64,000 bases of DNA from Salinicola rhizosphaerae (GTDB lineage Bacteria; Pseudomonadota; Gammaproteobacteria; Pseudomonadales; Halomonadaceae): the NCBI RefSeq assembly GCF_014652715.1, contig NZ_BMZI01000005.1, positions 238,753-302,752 of the forward strand. The letters run 5' to 3'. Shown here piece after piece: positions 26,676-35,582 of the stretch. The translations under genes were made by a program, and so were the position numbers. Position 1 is the stretch's first letter; each line of letters starts with the position of its first letter. Under the pieces are notes generated by a model that had not been told where the DNA came from, searched no databases, and saw nothing but the letters and a program-made list of their open reading frames with translations.

Positions 26676-27350
26676 ATGCCCCTCGATCCCGAAGATCTCG
26701 TCGAGAGCCACCCCCCGCTGACCGACGAGGCGCTGGCGCGACTCGACGAATACCTCGATGCGGATCGCGTTGGCGAAGAGGTGCCGGACGTCATCGGCGC
26801 CCACGGATACATGGTGGCGCTGGCCGTGTCACCGAGACCCATCTCACCGAGCCAGTGGGTCGCGGAGCTCTTCTCCGGCGAGCCGAGTTTCGACACCCCC
26901 GCCGAACGCGATGAGATCCTCGGCTTGCTCGACGCGCTGAAGACCAATGCCGCCACGATTCTCGAGCGTGGGCAGTGGCTGGAGCTGCCATTCGATACCG
27001 AACTGGACGACGACGGCGACATGGCGGCCGCGATCGAGGACTGGTGCGCGGGTTTCATGCAGGGGGTGTTTCTCGACGAGGCCGCCTGGTTTACGCAGGA
27101 CGAGGCACACGTTGCCGCCTTGTTGCTGCCGTTCATGGCGCTCTCCGCACTTTTCGAGGACGAACCGGAGATGGAGGAGATGACCGCCGACGACGCGCAG
27201 TTCTCCGCGCTCGCGGCACAGCTACCCGAGCTGACGCTCGATCTCTATCTGCACTTTCGCGTTCCACCGGAGGCTCCCAAGCCGAAAAGCCCGTCGAAAT
27301 CCAAGCCCGGCGCGCGAGGCGGCAAGCCACGAAAGACGGGCAAACGCTAA
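26676..27350 (+). CDS. YecA/UPF0149 family protein
   Basis: This 224-residue protein has the UPF0149/YecA all-helical domain, with LTDEALARLDEYL, the MVALAVSPRPISPSQWV segment and the WCAGFMQGVFLDEAAW core near residue 125. Many YecA proteins end in a SEC-C zinc motif; this one has no cysteine motif there and instead ends in about 25 Lys/Pro/Gly-rich residues, which could contact nucleic acid. ATG 26676 follows CGGAG. The function is unknown. It is divergent from the SprT gene. Confidence 0.8.
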   Translation: MPLDPEDLVESHPPLTDEALARLDEYLDADRVGEEVPDVIGAHGYMVALAVSPRPISPSQWVAELFSGEPSFDTPAERDEILGLLDALKTNAATILERGQWLELPFDTELDDDGDMAAAIEDWCAGFMQGVFLDEAAWFTQDEAHVAALLLPFMALSALFEDEPEMEEMTADDAQFSALAAQLPELTLDLYLHFRVPPEAPKPKSPSKSKPGARGGKPRKTGKR

Positions 27351-27371
27351 AGCGACGAGCGACCCAGAGAA

Positions 27372-28499
27372 TTATTTCAGCCGCGTCACCCAGGCATTGA
27401 GGGTACCGAAAAACCACTCCCGCACACGCTGCCAGCGAGGTCGGCGCGCCCACGCGTCGGGGTCGATACGCTCGCTGGCGGCGAAATTACGCTCGAACAG
27501 CGCCGCGACGTGCCCGGCGAATGTCACGTCATCGATTTCCTGATTGGCCTCGAGATTCCACTGCAGGCTCCAGTGATCGAAGTTGCACGAGCCCAGCGAG
27601 ACCCAGTCGTCCACGACGCAGAATTTGGCGTGAATGAAATTGGGCTGGAATTCGTAGATACGCACACCCGCCTTGAGCAGCCGCCCGTAAAAGCGCTGCG
27701 CGGTATAGCGCACGCCGGGGTGATCATGGTGGCCACCCGCCAGCAGCAGGCGAACGTCGATGCCGCGCTGCGCCGCACGTGCCAGCTCGCGACGCAGACT
27801 CAAGGTCGGCACGAAATAGGGCGTACAGAGCCACAGGCGCCGGCGCGCGGTGGAGATGCGCCCGTGCAATGAGAGCCGAATGGCCTGATAGCGGTGGCCT
27901 CTACCCCAGATCGCACGCCCGCGAATCGGTCCAGCGGTGTCCGCTGGGGCTTCCGGCAGCGCGTTGAAGGCCTGCGTCAACCGATCCCGCTGGCGCCGGC
28001 CTCGCGTCAGCGGCGAATCCCACACGTAGGCGAACAGGCGCATCCAGTCCTGCACCACCGGTCCCTGGATGCGAACGGCGACTTCATACCAGGCATCGAC
28101 GAACTCATCGACGATGCCGAAACCGCCAGTGAACGCGGTCTCGCCGTCGATGACCACCAGTTTTCGATGATCGCGCATCAGATTGCCACCCAGACGGCTG
28201 ACCGACAGCGGATTGAAAAACCTGAGCGCCACGCCGCCGTCCCTGAGGCGTCGCCGGTCGCTGCGCGAAAGCCCCATGCTGCCGACCCCATCCAGCATCA
28301 GTTTGACCTCGACCCCTCGGACCACGGCTGCCGTCAGCCGCTCGATGAAGCGGTCCGCCAGGCTGCCGGACTCCATCAGATAGAGTTCGATCCACAAAAA
28401 ACGCTCGGCACCATCGATCGCCTCGCGCATCGCCGGCCAAAAGCGCTTGCCCTCCGGCAGCAGTTCAAACCGATTGCCGCCTCGCCATTTTGCGCGCAT
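27372..28499 (-). CDS. clsB: Cardiolipin synthase B
   Basis: This phospholipase D superfamily enzyme (375 residues) makes cardiolipin from phosphatidylglycerol. Two HKD motifs are present, HRKLVVIDGETAFTGG in the first half and HAKFCVVDDWVSLGSCNFD in the second. There are no N-terminal membrane helices, which is the ClsB pattern rather than ClsA. It is divergent from plsB, placing two phospholipid-synthesis genes under one intergenic region of about 120 bp. Confidence 0.9.
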   Translation of the reverse strand: MRAKWRGGNRFELLPEGKRFWPAMREAIDGAERFLWIELYLMESGSLADRFIERLTAAVVRGVEVKLMLDGVGSMGLSRSDRRRLRDGGVALRFFNPLSVSRLGGNLMRDHRKLVVIDGETAFTGGFGIVDEFVDAWYEVAVRIQGPVVQDWMRLFAYVWDSPLTRGRRQRDRLTQAFNALPEAPADTAGPIRGRAIWGRGHRYQAIRLSLHGRISTARRRLWLCTPYFVPTLSLRRELARAAQRGIDVRLLLAGGHHDHPGVRYTAQRFYGRLLKAGVRIYEFQPNFIHAKFCVVDDWVSLGSCNFDHWSLQWNLEANQEIDDVTFAGHVAALFERNFAASERIDPDAWARRPRWQRVREWFFGTLNAWVTRLK

Positions 28500-28621
28500 A
28501 CCTCGACATCCCTCCTTGGTCGCCTCGATTGACGCACGTTTTGCGTGTCGGGGAAAGCGCGGTGCGACAACGTCGCTGCTCCCGGTGTCAGTCGCTATAC
28601 TCGTTGATTTACAGGAATTTC

Positions 28622-31090
28622 ATGTCGATGCCGGGAGCGCGCGGAATGCCAAGACTATGGCACCGACTGGTGGAGAGTTTGCTGGGACGCTGGCTGGGCT
28701 TTCGATTGATCGAACCGGAATCGCCGGCCATCGATGTCGACCTGCCGACGTTCTACGTACTGCCCCATGCGTCGCTGACCGACGAAGTCGCACTCTCGCG
28801 GTTGACTCGGGACCGCAACCTGCCGCGTGCTTCGCACGTGCATCGATGGAGCCCCTGCCGGCTACCCGCCTGCTTCGCGCTACCGCGCCTGAAGCGGACA
28901 CGTCGCGGTGTGACCGGCCAGCACGCACCGCAACTGCAGGCGTTACTGGAGGCGTTGGAGGCCGACAGCGCGTTGGATGCTCAACTGGTGCCTGTCAGCG
29001 TTTTCTGGAGCCGCGCCCCCGGCAAGGATTTCGGTTTCTGGAAAATGCTCGCCGCCGACGACTGGGCCTGGAGCGGCAGGCTTCGGCGCCTGCTCTCCGT
29101 CGTCGTCAACGGCCGCCACCTCGAGGTGCACTTCGGCGACCCTATCCGGTTGCGCCCCTTGGTCGACGGTCCCCATGGGCGGCTGACCCAGCGCAAGGTA
29201 GCCCGGGTGCTGCGTGTTCACTTTCGCCGCGTTCGGGCACGCGTACTGGGCCCGGATATCTCGCATCACCGCACCTTGATGCGCGGCGTGATCGAAAGTC
29301 GCCCCGTGCGTGAGCTGATCCGCGAGACAGCGGCGACCAACGCCTCGTCTGAAGAGAAGGAGCGCCGTCGGGCGGAGCGCTACGCCCGAGAGATCGCCTC
29401 CAACATGTCCTACCCCGTGCTGCGTTTTTTCTACGAGCTGCTCAAGCGGCTGTGGAATCGACTCTATGATGGAGTCGACGTGCACGGGCTCGATGCGGTC
29501 AAGGCGATCGCCGGCGAGCGCACCCTCGTCTACGTCCCATGCCACCGCAGCCACATCGACTATCTGCTGCTCTCCTATGTGCTCTACCGCGAAGGGCTGA
29601 TGCCGCCGCATATCGCCGCCGGCCGCAACCTGGACATGCCGGTGATTGGACCGCTGCTGCGTCGCGGTGGGGCGTTCTTCCTGCGTCGCAGCTTCAAGGA
29701 CAACCGCCTCTACGCCGGCGTTTTCAACGAATATCTCCATCGCCTGATCACGCGTGGCCATCCGATCGAGTATTTCATCGAGGGCGGGCGCTCGCGCACC
29801 GGACGAATGCTCTCTCCTCGCCCCGGCATGCTGGCGATGACGCTGCGCTCTTTCGCCCGCGACGCCAGGCGTGATGTCGCCTTCGTGCCCGTCTACGTGG
29901 GTTACGAACGCGTGCTCGAGAGCGGGAGCTATCTGCGCGAACTGCGCGGCGGCAAGAAGCGCAAGGAATCACCCCTCGATCTTCTGCGTGTCATCAAGCA
30001 CCTGCGCGAGCCGCACGGTCGAGTATCCGTCAACGTTGGCGAGCCGCTGTCGTTAGCCGGATTCCTCGATCACATCGAGCCGGACTGGCGAGGACAGCGG
30101 GACGCGCTGCGCCCGGAATGGCTGCAGCGCAGCGTACCGGCGCTCGGCGCGACGCTGGCGCGCCGAATCAACGCCGCCGCAAGCCTCAACGCGGTGTCTC
30201 TGTGTGCGATGACGCTGCTCGCCACGCCACATCACACCATCGAGGCGGATCTGCTGATCAGCCATATGACACTGCTGGTCCGACTGCAGCGCGAGCTGCC
30301 TGGAAGCGAGCGCTGCCGACTGCCGATAGGCGATGCCAGCGCCTGGATCGATCACGTGGTCGCACTCGGCTTCGTCGATCGACAATCGCAGTCCCTTGGC
30401 GAGCTGATCAGTGCAAGGCCCGAGCAGGCAACGTTGCTGACCTGGTATCGAAACAACGGCCTGCACCTGTTCATGCATTTCAGCCTGGTCGCGTTCGCCT
30501 TTCGCAATAACATCACGTTCACGCTCGATGAGCTCGATGCCCTGCTGAAGCCAGCCTGGCCGCTACTCGCCGACGAACTCTACTTCTCGGTGCCTGACGA
30601 CACGCGCGCGCGCCTCGCCGAGACATTGGCGACGCTCGAGGCACACTCGCTGCTCAGGCGAACCGAAGACGGCTGGAGACGTCAGCCCGGCCACCTTGCG
30701 GCCAGCGAGCACTTGCGACTGCTCGGTCAACTGGTGCAGCCGACGCTGGAGCGAGTCTATCTGCTGCTGGCGTCGCTCCTGCGATATCCGAGCGGTGAGC
30801 TGACCCGGCAGACGCTGGAAGAGCATAGCCGGCAGCTGGCGGAACGGCTGACGCTGCTCTCGGGGCTGAACGCACCGGAGTTCTCCGACAGGCGGTTGTT
30901 CAGCGGCATGCTGGACACTCTCGAACACGAAGGATGGCTTCGCGAAACGCAGGACCGTCTGCATTTCGATGACGCGCTGTCCCGCATCCAGATGCGCAGC
31001 CGCGGCCTATTCGACCCCGAGCTGCGGCATCGCCTGGTCCGACTGACACATCGTCCCGCCAGCGACTCGGACATCACGAGAGACGGCTAA
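28622..31090 (+). CDS. plsB: Glycerol-3-phosphate 1-O-acyltransferase PlsB
   Basis: PlsB (822 residues; E. coli 807) transfers an acyl chain from acyl-CoA or acyl-ACP to the sn-1 position of glycerol 3-phosphate at the inner membrane. The acyltransferase block I is PCHRSHIDYLLLSYVLY (HX4D), followed by FFLRRSF and EGGRSRTGRMLSPRPGM. ATG 28622 follows AGGA by 5 bp; the frame is open to 28490, but that part overlaps clsB. Its TAA shares three bases with the stop of the convergent permease gene. Confidence 0.95.
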   Translation: MSMPGARGMPRLWHRLVESLLGRWLGFRLIEPESPAIDVDLPTFYVLPHASLTDEVALSRLTRDRNLPRASHVHRWSPCRLPACFALPRLKRTRRGVTGQHAPQLQALLEALEADSALDAQLVPVSVFWSRAPGKDFGFWKMLAADDWAWSGRLRRLLSVVVNGRHLEVHFGDPIRLRPLVDGPHGRLTQRKVARVLRVHFRRVRARVLGPDISHHRTLMRGVIESRPVRELIRETAATNASSEEKERRRAERYAREIASNMSYPVLRFFYELLKRLWNRLYDGVDVHGLDAVKAIAGERTLVYVPCHRSHIDYLLLSYVLYREGLMPPHIAAGRNLDMPVIGPLLRRGGAFFLRRSFKDNRLYAGVFNEYLHRLITRGHPIEYFIEGGRSRTGRMLSPRPGMLAMTLRSFARDARRDVAFVPVYVGYERVLESGSYLRELRGGKKRKESPLDLLRVIKHLREPHGRVSVNVGEPLSLAGFLDHIEPDWRGQRDALRPEWLQRSVPALGATLARRINAAASLNAVSLCAMTLLATPHHTIEADLLISHMTLLVRLQRELPGSERCRLPIGDASAWIDHVVALGFVDRQSQSLGELISARPEQATLLTWYRNNGLHLFMHFSLVAFAFRNNITFTLDELDALLKPAWPLLADELYFSVPDDTRARLAETLATLEAHSLLRRTEDGWRRQPGHLAASEHLRLLGQLVQPTLERVYLLLASLLRYPSGELTRQTLEEHSRQLAERLTLLSGLNAPEFSDRRLFSGMLDTLEHEGWLRETQDRLHFDDALSRIQMRSRGLFDPELRHRLVRLTHRPASDSDITRDG

Positions 31091-31890
31091 CGAGCCAGAC
31101 GCGCGGCCGCGTCGCGACGTCGTTTGATCTCGTAGATCACCGCCAGCACCACGGTGAAGGCAATCATCAGCAGCGCCAGGGCGTTGACCGCCGGCGTCAG
31201 GCCGGTCCGCACCTTGGACGCGATGTAGATCGTCAGCGTCGTATCGTAACCGGCCACGAAGAGCGTGGTGTTGTAGTTCTCGAGCGACTGCAGAAAAGCC
31301 AGCACGGCAGCGGAGAGAATCGCCGGGCGCAGATACGGCAGCAGGATACGCCGAAACATCTGCCACTGGCTGGCGCCGAGATCCAGCGCCGCCCGTTCGA
31401 GCGTACGATCGAAGCGCTGCAGGCGCGCCGTCACCATGAGCATCACGTAGGCCGCAATGAAGGCGCTCTGCGCGATGATCGTCAGCCCGATACCACCGCT
31501 GATGCCCCACTGCCGCCAGAAGATCAGCGTCGAAATCCCGATGATCACGCCCGGCGTTAACAGCGGCGACAGGATCAGCGTATAGACGAACGACTTGCCC
31601 CGCCCTTCCACGGTCGTCAGAAACAGCGCGCTTGCCACACCGATCGGCACCGCGACGCAGAGCACGCCCGCCGCTGCCATCAGACTGTTGCCGAGCGAGA
31701 CCCACATGCCGTGATCGGCCCATAGCGCCGAAAACCACTTCAACGTCGTACCGTTCCAGGGCGTCACCGTCGGGAAGCGACTGTCGTTGAACGTAGCGGC
31801 TACCATGATGATCAGCGGTAGAAAGAGATAGAGAAAGAACACGACCAGGTAGGCCTTGATCGCCCAGCCGAAGAAACGGGAAGCGCTCAT
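31087..31890 (-). CDS. ABC transporter permease, PotC-like
   Basis: This inner-membrane permease (267 residues, six helices) has the BPD_transp_1 EAA motif around ERAALDLGASQWQMFRRILLPYLRP. It belongs to the PotC/PotI group. GGAGG lies before its ATG. It is last in an operon of four: binding protein, ATPase, PotB-like and PotC-like permease. The substrate is probably putrescine or spermidine. Its TAG overlaps the TAA of plsB. Confidence 0.9.
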   Translation of the reverse strand: MSASRFFGWAIKAYLVVFFLYLFLPLIIMVAATFNDSRFPTVTPWNGTTLKWFSALWADHGMWVSLGNSLMAAAGVLCVAVPIGVASALFLTTVEGRGKSFVYTLILSPLLTPGVIIGISTLIFWRQWGISGGIGLTIIAQSAFIAAYVMLMVTARLQRFDRTLERAALDLGASQWQMFRRILLPYLRPAILSAAVLAFLQSLENYNTTLFVAGYDTTLTIYIASKVRTGLTPAVNALALLMIAFTVVLAVIYEIKRRRDAAARLAR

Positions 31891-31942
31891 CGATAGCCCT
31901 CCGGCGTGCCGGCCCGGAACCCGTTCGAGGCGGAAAATCGGG

Positions 31943-32830
31943 TCATTTCGCGATATCCCCCAGTCCGACCTTGAAGATCCGCATGATCAGCGTGACGAAG
32001 AGAATGCACAGCGCCAGCAGCAGAAAGGCATACGCTGCGCCCTGATTCCAGTCTCCGCCCTCGAAGAACCAGTTGTAGATGATCTGGGTGAACCAGCGAC
32101 TCCCCGGCGATCCGAGCAGCGAGGGCACCGCATAGCTCCCCGCCGCCAGCATGAAGGTCATGATGCAGCCCGTCGCGATACCCGGCTTGGCATGCGGCAC
32201 CACGATACGACGATGCGTCCGTATCCAGCCGGCGCCCAGATCTCGGGCCGCGCGGATCTGATTGCCGTCCAGGCTCTCTATCGCGTTATAGAGCGGGAAG
32301 ACCATGAACAGGATGTAGGCGTAGACCATACCCACCAGAACTCCGGTATCACCGTTGAGAAAGCGAATCGGTCGGTCGATCAGGCCCAGCGCAAAAAGCA
32401 GCTCGTTGAGTGGGCCGCGAAAAGCGAAAATGATGTACCACGCGAACGTGCGCAGTATCTCGTTGATCCAGAACGGGATGATCAGCAGCAGCAGGCAGAG
32501 CGCGGCCTGCCCCGGCGTCGCCACCTTGGCCAGATAATAGGCGAGCGGATAGCTCACCATCAGCGTCAGCGCGGTGACCAGCACGCTCGACCAGATCGTC
32601 TTGAAGAAGATCGCCAGATGGATATCGTTGCGAAAGAACGTCAGGTAGTTGGTCAGCGTCCAGACATCCTTCTCGCCGCCCCGCTCCGCCGGGAGGAGCG
32701 ACGGGTGCAGCGAATAATCGATCATCTGCCACTGCGGCAGCAGCACCATCAAGATCAACCAGACACCCATCACACCAACGATGGCGAAGGCGACCGGCAG
32801 CCCGAAGCGATCAAGCAGTTGTCGCCACAT
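31943..32830 (-). CDS. ABC transporter permease, PotB-like
   Basis: This permease (295 residues, six helices) has the EAA loop RAARDLGAGWIRTHRRIVVPHAKPG. It pairs with the PotC-like permease to form the channel. ATG 32830 has GGGAGG at 6 bp and is preferred over the GTG one codon earlier. Its start overlaps the end of the ATPase gene by 20 bp, so the two are probably coupled. Confidence 0.9.
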   Translation of the reverse strand: MWRQLLDRFGLPVAFAIVGVMGVWLILMVLLPQWQMIDYSLHPSLLPAERGGEKDVWTLTNYLTFFRNDIHLAIFFKTIWSSVLVTALTLMVSYPLAYYLAKVATPGQAALCLLLLIIPFWINEILRTFAWYIIFAFRGPLNELLFALGLIDRPIRFLNGDTGVLVGMVYAYILFMVFPLYNAIESLDGNQIRAARDLGAGWIRTHRRIVVPHAKPGIATGCIMTFMLAAGSYAVPSLLGSPGSRWFTQIIYNWFFEGGDWNQGAAYAFLLLALCILFVTLIMRIFKVGLGDIAK

Positions 32831-33965
32831 CACCGGCCTCCCGGGAAGTCTCGCCTGCGCTCGGCAGGACCATCGCCTGCCCCGGCGAATAGCTCAGATG
32901 GCACGCCTCGCCGACTGCCGGCACTGCTGCCGCCTCTTCACTGTTCTGAGGCAGCTGGACGCGCACGACAGGCCCACCGTCGAGTGCGACCTCCAGCGTC
33001 AACCAGGCGCCTTCGAAATGCTGATGGTGCACACTGCCGCGAACCGCAGTGCCGGTCGCATCCGCACCACCCAGACGCCAGTGCTCGGGACGTACGTACA
33101 GCGTTGCCGTATCGCCGGGCGAGAGCCGCTGACCGCCGTCGTGAATCAGCGCGCGTCCGGGCAAAGGGCTGGCGAGGCCAACGTCCAGCGTCACGATATC
33201 GCCTTCGCCGTCGGACTCTTCGACTGCGACTACCCGGCCAGGAAAGCGGTTGTTCTCGCCCACGAAGCTGGCGACGAAGTCGCTCTGCGGCTGGCGATAG
33301 AGCGTCATCGGGTCCGCGACCTGCTCGATGCGCCCTGCCGACATGACCGCCACCCGGTCGGACATCGTCAGGGCTTCGCCCTGGTCGTGCGTGATATAGA
33401 TGAAGGTGATACCGGTCTTGCGCTGAATCGCCTTGAGTTCGGTGCGCATATGCTGACGCAGCTTGAGATCGAGCGCCGACAGCGGCTCATCGAGCAGCAG
33501 CACGCGCGGCTCTACCGCCAGCGCCCGCGCAATGGCAACGCGCTGCTTCTGGCCACCCGAAAGCTCGATCACAGGCTTGTGACCGCTCCCGCCGAGCGCC
33601 ACGAGCGTCAGCAGTTCGTCCGCCTTTTGCCGGCGCGCGTGACGATCCACGCCCCGTACCTCGAGCCCGAACTCGATGTTTTCATAGACGCTCATCAGCG
33701 GAAACAGTGCCAGATTCTGGAAGATCATGGCCGTCGGTCGGCGATTCACCGGGATACGCGTCATCTCCTGTCCGCCTATGCTCACACGACCTTCGCTCGG
33801 CGTCAGAAAACCACTGATGATATTGAGAAGCGTCGTCTTTCCACAGCCGGAAGGACCGAGAAAGCTGAAGAATTCACCGGATTCGATCTTGAGCGAGGTC
33901 GGTTGAATCGCGTTGAAATCACCGAATCGCATGGCGATTCGATCAAGGGAAATGCGACCGTCCAT
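32811..33965 (-). CDS. ABC transporter ATP-binding protein, PotA-like
   Basis: This ATPase (384 residues) has Walker A GPSGCGKTT, the signature LSGGQKQRVAIARAL, Walker B VLLLDEPLSALD and a C-terminal TOBE domain (LYVRPEHWRLGG). Together with the two permeases and the binding protein it forms a complete polyamine-type importer. The gene starts about 130 bp after the binding-protein stop, and that gap holds only a short 5-bp stem (34066-34079). Confidence 0.92.
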   Translation of the reverse strand: MDGRISLDRIAMRFGDFNAIQPTSLKIESGEFFSFLGPSGCGKTTLLNIISGFLTPSEGRVSIGGQEMTRIPVNRRPTAMIFQNLALFPLMSVYENIEFGLEVRGVDRHARRQKADELLTLVALGGSGHKPVIELSGGQKQRVAIARALAVEPRVLLLDEPLSALDLKLRQHMRTELKAIQRKTGITFIYITHDQGEALTMSDRVAVMSAGRIEQVADPMTLYRQPQSDFVASFVGENNRFPGRVVAVEESDGEGDIVTLDVGLASPLPGRALIHDGGQRLSPGDTATLYVRPEHWRLGGADATGTAVRGSVHHQHFEGAWLTLEVALDGGPVVRVQLPQNSEEAAAVPAVGEACHLSYSPGQAMVLPSAGETSREAGDVATTA

Positions 33966-34097
33966 GCAGGCCCCATGGGAACGTTGTCATTATCTACTTG
34001 GAACCCCGACGCAGACGGCGACATGCGGGCGCTCTCAAACCGGGAGGCATGGAGCACAAGCGCGTCGCCGTTGACGGCGGAGGCATCAGTACCGATC

Positions 34098-35210
34098 TCA
34101 AGCGGATAGGTAGCGATCCTGATACTCGTTACGCAGCGCGACATACCAGGGGTCCTGCACCGGCCACCACCAGAGATTGTCGATATCCTGCTGAGTATAT
34201 GAATCCTTGAAGAACTGGCGGGTCGCTTCGGGCAGCAGATCCTCGGCCCCCACCGCAGTGGAGTTGTAGCCCGTCGATTTGACGAACATCGCGCCGGCTT
34301 CCGGCGTGTAGTACCAGTTGATCAGTTCATAGACGGCGTCGACGTTCTGCGCGTTCTGCGGAATGACGAACCCTTCCATCCACGCCAGTGCGCCCTCCTT
34401 GGGAGCACCGTAGGCAATCGGTTCGCCTTCGCTCTGCAGGCGAAACGCCGTGCTATCCCAGGTCTGGCCGATCAGCGCGCCATTGGTGCGGAAGGCGCCC
34501 TGCGCTTCGTTCTCGGTCGACCAGAACTGGATCACCATGTCTTTATGCTTGATCGCCTCGGCCAGAATGACGTCGAAGTTCGCCCGCATCGCTTCTTCGG
34601 TCTTGAACGAATCGAGCAGAGGACGCGGCAGCTTGCCTTCGGACTCCAGCCACAGACCGATCCCGATCAACGCCGAATGGGCACGAACGGTAACGCCCTC
34701 GCCGATATCCGGATTCCAGAGATCGGCGTAGCTGAGCGTTGTCCGATCGATGTCCGTATAGCGCGTGTTGTAAGCGATCGCCTCGGTACCCCAATCGGAA
34801 GGCGCGAAATATCGCTTGTCATCGATGACACCGCCCACCTCGGAACCGCTCTGCGCGGACTCCAGGCAGCCTTTCCAGTTGATACGCGAGGTATCCAGCG
34901 GCTGAATCAACTGATAGTCGACGTATCCCGGTACTCGGTCGACGGTGGGCATGATGACGTCAAAGCCGGAACCGTCCGTCGCCCGCAGCGAGTTCATCAA
35001 TTCATCATTGGTGCCATAGGGCGTGAATGTCGCCTTGATTCCCGTTTTCTGAGTGAAATCGGAGAGCATTTCATCCGTGAAATAACCGGCCCAGGCGTAA
35101 ATGCGCAGCGTCTGATCCTGCGCAAAGGCGCGGTTGATGTAGAAAGGCACTGATGCGGCAGCCCCGGCGGCAGCAGCCCCCTGCAAGAAACGACGACGGG
35201 AGAGTGTCAT
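34098..35210 (-). CDS. Polyamine-type ABC transporter substrate-binding protein (Tat signal)
   Basis: This 370-residue binding protein belongs to the PotD/PotF group (RIYAWAGYFTDEMLSDFTQKTGIKATF; PSDWGTEAIAYNTRY; AWMEGFVIPQNAQNVDAVYELINW). Its N-terminus, MTLSRRRFLQG, is a twin-arginine signal, so it is exported folded. GGAGA lies 8 bp before ATG 35210; an ATG at 35231 would place that site inside the gene. It heads the transporter operon. Polyamine is the likely ligand, but related amino-compound binders cannot be excluded. Confidence 0.88.
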   Translation of the reverse strand: MTLSRRRFLQGAAAAGAAASVPFYINRAFAQDQTLRIYAWAGYFTDEMLSDFTQKTGIKATFTPYGTNDELMNSLRATDGSGFDVIMPTVDRVPGYVDYQLIQPLDTSRINWKGCLESAQSGSEVGGVIDDKRYFAPSDWGTEAIAYNTRYTDIDRTTLSYADLWNPDIGEGVTVRAHSALIGIGLWLESEGKLPRPLLDSFKTEEAMRANFDVILAEAIKHKDMVIQFWSTENEAQGAFRTNGALIGQTWDSTAFRLQSEGEPIAYGAPKEGALAWMEGFVIPQNAQNVDAVYELINWYYTPEAGAMFVKSTGYNSTAVGAEDLLPEATRQFFKDSYTQQDIDNLWWWPVQDPWYVALRNEYQDRYLSA

Positions 35211-35582
35211 CGAAGGTCTCCTATTGTTCATGATCCATCGGCGCGAAAGGGCACCCGACGGGAATCGTTGTTATACGACAGACCTGTTACGACAGCGTGA
35301 CGATGGTGCGGAAACTAACGCCCGCTGAATCGAGATTACCAGCGCGTCACGAAAATGACATCTGGCAAAAGGCAGGAGATGCGAAAGCGGGAAAATCGAC
35401 GGATGCGCGACAGCGCCGCAGGCAGGTCATCGTGACTTGCCTCGTCCGCCTTTCGCGGCAAGACGAAACAGCCTCGACTCTGTCAGCGCTTTGATATCAA
35501 AAGGCGGGATACGAAAAAGCCGGCCCCAGAGGGACCGGCTTCGTTTGAATGACCGACGAATCGCCGATCGATTCAAGACAGC
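35211..35582. other. Intergenic region between the porin and the polyamine transporter operon
   Basis: This 372-bp region holds the porin terminator, a perfect palindrome TTTGATATCAAA (35490-35501), and a hairpin 35420-35442 (10 pairs, one G-U, 3-nt loop) in the leader side of the transporter operon. No gene was recognised. Confidence 0.5.
35513..35541 (-). terminator. Intrinsic terminator of the porin gene
   Basis: On the minus strand AAGCCGG pairs with CCGGCTT (35517-35541), with further G-C pairs inside, followed by TTTTTCG (35518-35512). It lies about 40 bp after the porin stop and is a strong terminator, as expected for a highly expressed outer-membrane protein. Confidence 0.88.
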
